A stretch of DNA of 5,163 nt from Candidatus Rifleibacteriota bacterium (GTDB lineage: Bacteria; Muiribacteriota; Ozemobacteria; Ozemobacterales; Ozemobacteraceae). Positions 1 to 5,163 of this stretch are shown in pieces (the stretch's first letter is position 1; the number at the start of each line of letters is the position of its first letter). The notes beneath the pieces were generated by a model. That model worked only from the letters and a program-made list of their open reading frames with translations. It did not search any database and had not been told where the DNA came from. The stretch covers positions 1 to 5,163 of the forward strand of contig JAQUZA010000265.1 in assembly GCA_028691595.1 (NCBI GenBank), read 5' to 3'. A program made the position numbers and the translations under genes.

Positions 1-1118
1 GGTTTATCTTTGTTCCAATGGAAGAAAACGCTGGTTATATACTTCCAGAAGTCGTTCGGGTAGCAATCCAGGCAATGAAGGAATTTTCTTGCTTCTAATG
101 AGATTTTATAACAAACATCTTCCGGCTCTTTACTGGTGTTGATATAAAGCCAGAAGTTCGCCAGGTCAGTCAAATCATTGATTATTGTCGTGCTTTTCAG
201 CTTTTCGTAATTATTCTGGGCATAAAATTTTCTTAGACCGGTTTCCTTCGATTTATCGTTATTTTTGGCCCTTACAATATGGGTATAGTATCTGAAAATC
301 TCGTCCAGATTTATCCCGGCACTCTTACAGATGCTGGTAAGCTCTTTCCAGGCATTTGTAAAAGTCTCTTTCGCCGAACTGTCTGGCTTTGACTTGTATA
401 TCTGAGCTTTGAAAATATCAGAGTCAGAAAGTGGCAGACCCCTGTCGTTAAGAGTTGAGAAAATGGTCAGGGCAGTATCTGAGTTATTGCATTCAATCGG
501 CAGAATAATGCATTTGTGCAAAATTGTTACACAAAGTGGCTGCCACTGCATCGGCGCATCTTTGGCATACTGTTCACATTTGTCTTTAAAAAAATTGAAG
601 TTGATAGAATACAGGTCTTTAGCTGAGCTATCAGCAAAGCCCGTTTCTAAAATATCATGAAATGCTGCCTTATCGTCATCTGTCGCCACCAGCGATTCGA
701 CATGCAGTTTTTTTCTGTCTGCTACCTGCTGGGAAATACTGTCAACATCCCAAATGCATGGTGCCAGCTGGTTTTTGAGGCCGATTACATTCAGGTCTTC
801 AGGCATATTCTCAAGCTTTTTATAAAACGCTCTTAGAATGAGGAAAAAAGAGGTTATTCTCTGCTGCCCGTCAATGATCTCAATATTATCTTCGTTACTT
901 TCATTTTTGCAGGAAACAATAGTTCCGAGAAAATATTCATCAGATTTTGCCCCAACGGGCATAGACTCATGAAAATCTCTGATGTCGTTCCATAAAGTCT
1001 CACATTTTTCCATGTCCCATTTATAAGGCCTTTGAAAATCCGGAATGATAAATTTCCGGTTCTGCATTTCTGATAAAAGTTTGCTGATTGTTTTGCGGCT
1101 GACGCTAAGTTCTGGCAT
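1..1118 (-). CDS. DUF262-domain protein (GmrSD/SspE-like N-terminal domain), 3' end missing
   Basis: The frame opens with ATG at 1118 and stays open for 372 codons to the left window edge, so the C-terminus is missing. Three hallmarks of the DUF262 family are visible: IPDFQRPYKW at residues 25-34, IIDGQQR at 81-87, and FSTLNDRGLPLSDSDIFKA at about 220-238. In known members (GmrS of the GmrSD modified-cytosine restriction enzyme, SspE, BrxU) the QR and DGQQR motifs sit in a ParB/sulfiredoxin-like nucleotide-binding domain, and NTP hydrolysis controls a C-terminal nuclease, often DUF1524 (HNH). Whether such a nuclease follows here cannot be seen. The start is supported by AAAGGA six bases upstream and by the short distance to the first motif. 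The gene follows the helicase gene after 33 bases. It looks clearly more AT-rich than its neighbours. Family assignment is secure; the substrate (modified or phosphorothioated DNA, or something else) is unknown. Confidence 0.93.
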   Translation of the reverse strand, partial: MPELSVSRKTISKLLSEMQNRKFIIPDFQRPYKWDMEKCETLWNDIRDFHESMPVGAKSDEYFLGTIVSCKNESNEDNIEIIDGQQRITSFFLILRAFYKKLENMPEDLNVIGLKNQLAPCIWDVDSISQQVADRKKLHVESLVATDDDKAAFHDILETGFADSSAKDLYSINFNFFKDKCEQYAKDAPMQWQPLCVTILHKCIILPIECNNSDTALTIFSTLNDRGLPLSDSDIFKAQIYKSKPDSSAKETFTNAWKELTSICKSAGINLDEIFRYYTHIVRAKNNDKSKETGLRKFYAQNNYEKLKSTTIINDLTDLANFWLYINTSKEPEDVCYKISLEARKFLHCLDCYPNDFWKYITSVFFHWNKDK

Positions 1119-1124
1119 TACGTA

Positions 1125-1130
1125 TCCTTT
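1125..1130 (-). promoter_or_regulatory. Ribosome binding site of the DUF262 gene
   Basis: Read on the minus strand, AAAGGA lies six bases before the ATG at 1118. This is a good Shine-Dalgarno match at normal spacing. It is stronger than the site of the preceding helicase gene and fixes the chosen start. Confidence 0.7.
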
Positions 1131-1144
1131 CTGTGATTGTGTTT

Positions 1145-1150
1145 ATTATA
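1145..1150 (-). promoter_or_regulatory. Possible -10 element (TATAAT) ahead of the DUF262 gene
   Basis: On the minus strand the 33-base gap begins with a perfect TATAAT, 26 bases before the DUF262 start codon. A transcript beginning about seven bases downstream would have a leader of roughly 20 bases that includes the ribosome binding site. At 16-18 bases upstream, inside the end of the helicase gene, I find no good TTGACA-like -35 box and no TG extended -10. A single perfect hexamer in an AT-rich gap can occur by chance, so this is a weak call. If real, it would give the DUF262 gene a promoter of its own within the operon. Confidence 0.25.
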
Positions 1151-1151
1151 G

Positions 1152-3878
1152 TTACCAGGGTTCGCTGAGCTTGTTGATGATGTCGCGACGGGAGAGGACT
1201 TCGGCGCAGCGCTCCCATCGGTTGGCTTCGGGGTCTACTGAGTTGCGATATTTAACGCTGAAGGCGTTCTGGGCGGCTTTGCGTTCGTGAATGTAGGCGT
1301 CGATTCTTGCTTTTAACTGGTTTTCGTCTTGAATCCAGTCGTCGTCGATGGTATCGGGCAGGCTGCCGAAAATATCGTAAGTGTCGCGCATTCGATCAGA
1401 CAGAACACCATATATTTTTTCATCTTGGGTATCGCCGTAGACAAGATTTAACATATCTACGTATTTGCGTGCCTGGCCGAAACGTCTGATGCGGCCGAGC
1501 CGCTGTTCCAGACGTGAGGGGTTCCAGGGCAGGTCGATGTTGATGAGGGTGCCGAGGGTTTGCAGGTTAAGACCTTCGCAGGCGGCATCGGTTGCCACTA
1601 CCAGTTTAATTTCGTGTTTACGGACTGCCTGTTTGATGGTTTCACGCTCGACGCTGTTGAACTCGGTTCCTTTATACAGTCGGCTTTTACCGACACCGGC
1701 ATAAACGGCGACAACCTGATCAGGGTATGACTTTGCCAGTTCGCTGGCTACCCATTCAACAGTATCGTAATATTGACTGAAGATAATGCAGCCGTGTTCC
1801 AACCAGGTTTTGCCATCAGTTGGGAACTCAGTCAAAAACCATTTGACCGTATCGAGCTTTGAATCAACAGCTTCAGGGCGTGAGAGCTGCTCTTCGATTT
1901 CCTGCAGGCAGGCGACTTCATCGGGTGACATGCTGCTGAGAACATGCTCGACCTGTTCAATATCGTCATCTTCGGTGTCGTAGTCATCGGCCATGCTGTG
2001 TTTAAGCATTTTTTGCGCGGTTTTCAGACCAGAAGCAAAACTCGAACAGATACGCTGCAGCAGCAGGGTTTTCATAAAGCCGCCTACTGGCGCACGGCTG
2101 CTTAACAGATCGCAAAACTCCCCGGCTTTTTCATAAGCAACCTGGAAAGGAGTATTGGTTGAAATGCCAAGTCCCATAAATCTTGCCTGGTAGAGATAAC
2201 TTTTTGCCAGAATCGGGTGGGTATTAACGCCAACCTTTTCAAGCAGGCCATCGTCTTCGAGCTGTTTGCGCTTGCGCACCACCACATGCCTGAGAACCGG
2301 GTTGTATTGTTGAAAAAAGCAGGGTTCAAGGCATTCAGAGAGCCACATCTCTTTAACAAGGTAATCGAGATTGTCAAAATCATGCGAGCAGTCGAACATA
2401 TCAGGCCTGATACTCAAGTTATCTCTGATGTTGGCGACAATCTGATGCTCGTTTGCTGGCGGTAATGGGTTACGCAGCCAATGCCAGGCATCTTCACTTG
2501 AGTTTACAACAGCTTTGCCGGTTATTAAAGGTATCGCAGTTTCATGTTTTCGCCAGGGAGAAAGAGTATCGCCCAGCACAAAGTTTGCCCCGCTGCTTAG
2601 TATGCTTAGAAGATCCCATAGTTCTCTGACATCGGTCTGAATAGGCGTGGCAGTGCCTAATATCAGATGCCGCGTCTTTTTGGCTATTTCGCGCATGAAC
2701 GCAAGAAGATTGTTCGGCTGCGCGGCTTTTTCGCCAAGACCGCCGCGCAGTCTGGCCCTATGAGCTTCGTCGAGAATCAGGGTGCCGTAGCGCTTTTCGA
2801 GCAGCATACCGGCTTCATGAATATACTGACCATTTTCGCGCTGGTGCATGATCAGGCCGGTCGAAATTATGGCAATGCGATACGGGCATTTTTTTATCGA
2901 TGCCCTGTCACCACGGGGCGAGAGAATCTGCCCTTCTTCGCCGATCCAGACCTTTTTCTGTGAAGACCACACGGCAGTAGGTATGCCCAGCTTGTCTTTC
3001 ATTTCGATCTGCCATTCAATGGTCAGGGTCGAGGGCGCCAGTATCAAAACCGGGCCGTCATCGAGCAGAGCGCTTACCAGGCCACTGGTTGCCATTGACA
3101 GGGTTTTTCCGACACCGACTTCGTCAGCCAGAAGCAGTCGTGCTTTGCCGTAAATCTCGCGATGTTCGAGAAACATGGTTACAAAAGAGCGTTGCCAGGG
3201 CTGTAACTGTTCGCCACCTCTGTAAATAGGTGCTTCAGCCATTACTGCCGGCGGCACCGCCTGCGGAACAAGCCCGGTAATATTAACCTCACGTCGGGTA
3301 GCGACGCGATGAATTTCGGTCAATATTGCCTCGGGAAGCGGCACACCATCCTGCCAGAGTGCCCAGAATTCCTGCTCGACCCAGTCGGCGCTTTCAGAGT
3401 CATCATCCTGCCAGACCAGCTCGTAATTACTGGCAAAAGCGCTTTTAGACTCGTTAACCGAACCGATAAAAGAACGCCGACTGCCATCAGGGTAATGAAT
3501 CGAGCCGGCCTTGCCGTGCAGAAACAGCCTTTCTTTTGGCACCACCCTGATTTCGACATTTCCGGAATGCAGAAGCTGGTCGAGAATCTGGTAATGATTC
3601 TGTCGCGTAAAAGCGTCAGCGGCAACGTCTACTTCATTCCAGCGTTGTTTCAAAGCGGTTTCCCGACCACTTGCCACCAGAAAATCGTTTATGTCGAGTT
3701 CTGAATTGCAGATGATCTTAACTTCTGGAATTTTGGCAATCTCTTCGCCGACAAGTTCAAAGATAGAGCTTCTGAAATAGCCGGCGATACGATAATATCT
3801 GGTCGCACCAACAAGTGCTTTGGCCAGAAATTCTTTATCGAGACGGCTGGTTCGTGACGAGAAGCGTTGAATGGTCAT
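1152..3878 (-). CDS. PLD-nuclease / SNF2-RapA-type helicase fusion protein
   Basis: This complete 908-residue gene fuses two activities. Residues 1-190 look like a phospholipase D-type nuclease domain. It opens with a segment seen in such fusions (RYYRIAGYFRSSIFELVG, 27-44) and carries one HxK half-site (H121, K123) followed by GSVNES at 139-144. A single half-site implies that dimerisation would be needed for catalysis. Residues 225-820 form a superfamily 2 motor: LQPWQ (225-229), motif I ADEVGVGKT (251-259), motif II DEAH (370-373), motif III GTATP (408-412), motif IV around IIFSQYYDT (698-706), motif V TDAACEGLN (763-771) and motif VI QRLGRIRRFGQ (792-802). All core ATPase residues are present. 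The pattern fits SNF2/RapA double-stranded DNA translocases rather than strand-separating enzymes. About 285 residues separate the motor halves and include an acidic patch (about 631-642). The ATG at 3878 lies 14 bases after the previous stop with only a weak GAG ribosome site, so translation may be coupled. Such fusions are typical of defence loci; DNA cleavage is inferred. Confidence 0.95.
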   Translation of the reverse strand: MTIQRFSSRTSRLDKEFLAKALVGATRYYRIAGYFRSSIFELVGEEIAKIPEVKIICNSELDINDFLVASGRETALKQRWNEVDVAADAFTRQNHYQILDQLLHSGNVEIRVVPKERLFLHGKAGSIHYPDGSRRSFIGSVNESKSAFASNYELVWQDDDSESADWVEQEFWALWQDGVPLPEAILTEIHRVATRREVNITGLVPQAVPPAVMAEAPIYRGGEQLQPWQRSFVTMFLEHREIYGKARLLLADEVGVGKTLSMATSGLVSALLDDGPVLILAPSTLTIEWQIEMKDKLGIPTAVWSSQKKVWIGEEGQILSPRGDRASIKKCPYRIAIISTGLIMHQRENGQYIHEAGMLLEKRYGTLILDEAHRARLRGGLGEKAAQPNNLLAFMREIAKKTRHLILGTATPIQTDVRELWDLLSILSSGANFVLGDTLSPWRKHETAIPLITGKAVVNSSEDAWHWLRNPLPPANEHQIVANIRDNLSIRPDMFDCSHDFDNLDYLVKEMWLSECLEPCFFQQYNPVLRHVVVRKRKQLEDDGLLEKVGVNTHPILAKSYLYQARFMGLGISTNTPFQVAYEKAGEFCDLLSSRAPVGGFMKTLLLQRICSSFASGLKTAQKMLKHSMADDYDTEDDDIEQVEHVLSSMSPDEVACLQEIEEQLSRPEAVDSKLDTVKWFLTEFPTDGKTWLEHGCIIFSQYYDTVEWVASELAKSYPDQVVAVYAGVGKSRLYKGTEFNSVERETIKQAVRKHEIKLVVATDAACEGLNLQTLGTLINIDLPWNPSRLEQRLGRIRRFGQARKYVDMLNLVYGDTQDEKIYGVLSDRMRDTYDIFGSLPDTIDDDWIQDENQLKARIDAYIHERKAAQNAFSVKYRNSVDPEANRWERCAEVLSRRDIINKLSEPW

Positions 3879-3892
3879 TTTCTCAGTTCTGC

Positions 3893-4870
3893 CTATTTCA
3901 GTCTCAGATGCGGGCCAATGTAACCAACATATATGATCTTTTTTCCCTGATCAGCATAAAAATGCAGCCGGCAACCTTTTGCCAGCTTGATATGATGCTC
4001 AAACAACTTTTTCTGGCCGGTCGGCAGAAAAAATTCCCGATGCCTTCTTAACTCAGGGTTCTGCTTAACGCTGTCTGATTCACCACTGACATTCCGACTA
4101 AGACCATTTTCCCTGAGATATTCCGGTCGAAAATCCTGGTAAAAGCCGTTTTGCCATTTTACACAAAAAAGATTAAGACTATTCAAGGCCTCCGCTACCA
4201 GATTGAGAAGCGTTATACCAGCTGACCATCTCAACAGTTGCTCTTCTGATTTGCCACAAAAAACCAGGCCCGGGTATGAGGTCTGCCGTTTCTCGAAAAG
4301 ATCAACACCGCTTTCAACAGATGCACGAATCTGCCTGGTAAGATGCTCCAATTTAGCAATGAACTGTTCATGCGAAAAGAAGTTTAAAAGGTCTTTACTG
4401 TAGGTCGTCAAATGCGCATCTTCTTCTAGAGTTCTGACTTCTACAGTAACTGGCGTGCTGTTCCATGGTTCACGGGTTGGGAAGCTGACCAATGGAGCAT
4501 CGTGCCAGGCTGCAGCTTTTAATGCCGACAGATTTGTATCACCGTTTAACGCCACTTCAAAAAGTTCAATCGCCTCTGCAATATTGCTTTCATCAAAAAA
4601 CGGCTGATGTGTAGCAATACTGCGAAAGGCTGCGATCAAATCCTTATTGTGGCCGTCCTTGTTCTGTTGATACCAGTCCCGCCAGAAATAACCCCTGGCC
4701 AGTTCGATTCTGAACCAACTTTTATCTATATCTGCATCGACCAGAACCGGCGCAATACCACTGTTTCTGGCATCCAGACATATTTTTAGAAAGTCGGCCA
4801 GCGAATTCTCAGCGTCAGAAATTGAATCAAACAGCAGAGAATGGTGGTTAAACACCAGCGCCGAAGTCAT
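3893..4870 (-). CDS. Uncharacterised 325-residue protein, possible RelE/ParE-like C-terminal region
   Basis: I do not recognise a named domain. The protein is soluble, with no signal peptide or membrane segment. The N-terminal part (about 1-140) is rich in aromatic and Trp residues, with features that look like family signatures: VFNHHSLLFDS (6-16), SWFRIELARGYFWRDWY (51-67), AAFRSIATHQPFF (80-92) and AAWHDAPLVSFPTREPWN (120-137). The middle (about 165-245) is mostly helical in character. The last 50 residues (about 275-325) read like a small beta-rich module: RRHREFFLP, then LFEHHIKLAKGCRLHFYA, then KKIIYVGYIGPHL. This pattern of a His/Lys-bearing strand, RLHFY, and GYIGxHL at the end recalls RelE/ParE-type toxin folds, but that is a weak likeness by eye. 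Its ATG overlaps the stop of the ATPase gene in an ATGA, so the two products are probably made together and may act as partners. It could equally be an effector, an adaptor or a regulator. Confidence 0.85.
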   Translation of the reverse strand: MTSALVFNHHSLLFDSISDAENSLADFLKICLDARNSGIAPVLVDADIDKSWFRIELARGYFWRDWYQQNKDGHNKDLIAAFRSIATHQPFFDESNIAEAIELFEVALNGDTNLSALKAAAWHDAPLVSFPTREPWNSTPVTVEVRTLEEDAHLTTYSKDLLNFFSHEQFIAKLEHLTRQIRASVESGVDLFEKRQTSYPGLVFCGKSEEQLLRWSAGITLLNLVAEALNSLNLFCVKWQNGFYQDFRPEYLRENGLSRNVSGESDSVKQNPELRRHREFFLPTGQKKLFEHHIKLAKGCRLHFYADQGKKIIYVGYIGPHLRLK

Positions 4871-5163
4871 AGCAGCTTCTCCAGCTGTTTATCAGTTTCG
4901 TCAAAAAAACCTGTCGGCCAGATATCAATGCGGCCGGTCTGATCAATAACCGGAGAAACAACTCTCGCCTCATGCGCCTGGCCTGGCCCTCTTTCAAGAA
5001 AAAACAAACTTACCCGGTCATTTCTGATTACACCTTCTTTAACCGCGACTCTGATACCATTCAAAAAATGATCTGAATGTGACTCGATAAAAAGCTGCAC
5101 TCCACCAGACGCAGCAAGCGAGCACAGGTGGCCGAGAACGGCCTGCCCGGCCGGATGCAGGTG
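4867..5163 (-). CDS. AAA/ABC-type ATPase with DUF3696-like C-terminus, 5' part missing
   Basis: Only the last 98 residues are in the window. The frame runs in from the right edge, so the P-loop and Walker B lie outside. The visible part begins with HLHPAGQ, which in this family directly follows the Walker B ENPE(A) segment (D-loop region). It continues with FIESHSDHFLNGIR (24-37), the switch-histidine region of OLD/SMC-like ATPases. It ends with GRIDIWPTGFFDETDKQLEKLL (77-98); a WPxGFFD ending of this kind is typical of DUF3696 proteins. These ATPases commonly occur in defence loci, where they pair with nucleases or other effectors. The ATGA overlap with the next gene implies translational coupling. 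An internal GTG at 5100 is not the true start, because the conserved HLHP motif lies upstream of it in the same frame. The family is fairly secure; the specific role is unknown. Confidence 0.9.
   Translation of the reverse strand, partial: HLHPAGQAVLGHLCSLAASGGVQLFIESHSDHFLNGIRVAVKEGVIRNDRVSLFFLERGPGQAHEARVVSPVIDQTGRIDIWPTGFFDETDKQLEKLL
4876..4882 (-). promoter_or_regulatory. Ribosome binding site inside the ATPase gene for the 325-residue gene
   Basis: On the minus strand GGAGAAG lies within the last codons of the ATPase gene, with the GGAG core eight bases before the ATG at 4870. It supports this start and the ATGA-coupled arrangement with the upstream gene. Confidence 0.6.

Noticed and set aside
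409..660. 83-codon plus-strand open frame in the leftmost region
   Set aside because: It is antisense to the DUF262 gene, which covers it with an intact frame and the conserved FSTLNDRG motif. The product has no recognisable feature.
1..1118. Naming the left-hand gene gmrSD, sspE or brxU
   Set aside because: The N-terminal motifs only place it in the DUF262 superfamily. The C-terminal domain that would separate these types is outside the window.
1119..1151. Transcription terminator between the helicase and DUF262 genes
   Set aside because: The 33-base gap has no GC-rich stem and no following T-run on the minus strand.
2102..2383. 93-codon minus-strand frame inside the helicase gene, which might suggest a frameshift
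   Set aside because: The 908-codon helicase frame runs uninterrupted through this region with all motifs in order, so no frameshift is needed. This is an alternative frame of the same DNA.
3309..3704. 131-codon open frame on the plus strand opposite the PLD domain
   Set aside because: It lies wholly antisense to the helicase gene, whose PLD and helicase motifs are clear. The translated product shows no recognisable motif. It is a shadow frame.
1152..3878. Naming the helicase as DISARM DrmD, DpdE or Zorya ZorD
   Set aside because: All are SNF2-like, but the N-terminal PLD domain and the visible neighbours (DUF3696 ATPase, unknown protein, DUF262) do not match those loci as I know them. No partner genes that would confirm any of them are present.
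5098..5100. GTG as the start of a 77-residue gene at the right edge
   Set aside because: The same frame continues to the window edge and encodes HLHP, a conserved part of the ATPase fold, upstream of this GTG. The gene is therefore truncated by the window, not short.

Overview
The window is a tightly packed, single-strand bacterial gene cluster, with everything on the minus strand. In transcription order, from right to left, it holds four genes. The first is the C-terminal end of an AAA/ABC-type ATPase with a DUF3696-like tail, cut by the right edge. The second is a 325-residue protein of unknown function. The third is a 908-residue fusion of a phospholipase D-like (PLD) nuclease domain to a SNF2/RapA-type helicase motor. 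The fourth is a DUF262 (GmrSD/SspE-like N-terminal) protein, cut by the left edge. No tRNA, rRNA, CRISPR array, transposase or attachment site was seen. There is no gene-free stretch longer than about 35 bases.

The spacing is operon-like. The ATPase stop and the start of the 325-residue gene share an ATGA overlap. The next gap is 14 bases and the last is 33. All four frames are intact across the visible sequence. The last gap contains a TATAAT hexamer and a clear Shine-Dalgarno sequence. By eye, the DUF262 gene is much more AT-rich than the helicase gene, so it may have joined the cluster separately or be partly expressed on its own.

The gene content points to an antiphage or anti-plasmid defence module: an ATPase sensor or motor, a nuclease-helicase that could track along and cut DNA, a DUF262 protein of the family that includes modified-DNA restriction enzymes, and a family-specific accessory protein. 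I do not recognise this exact combination as a named system. It is not a match for DISARM, BREX, Zorya, Druantia or Dnd/Ssp as I know them, though single components resemble parts of these. The defence role is inferred from domain content and gene order.

The organism cannot be named. ATG starts, purine-rich ribosome binding sites, close gene packing and roughly 40-60% local G+C are consistent with a Gram-negative bacterium such as a proteobacterium, but this is a weak inference. The genes are of a type commonly found on accessory islands.
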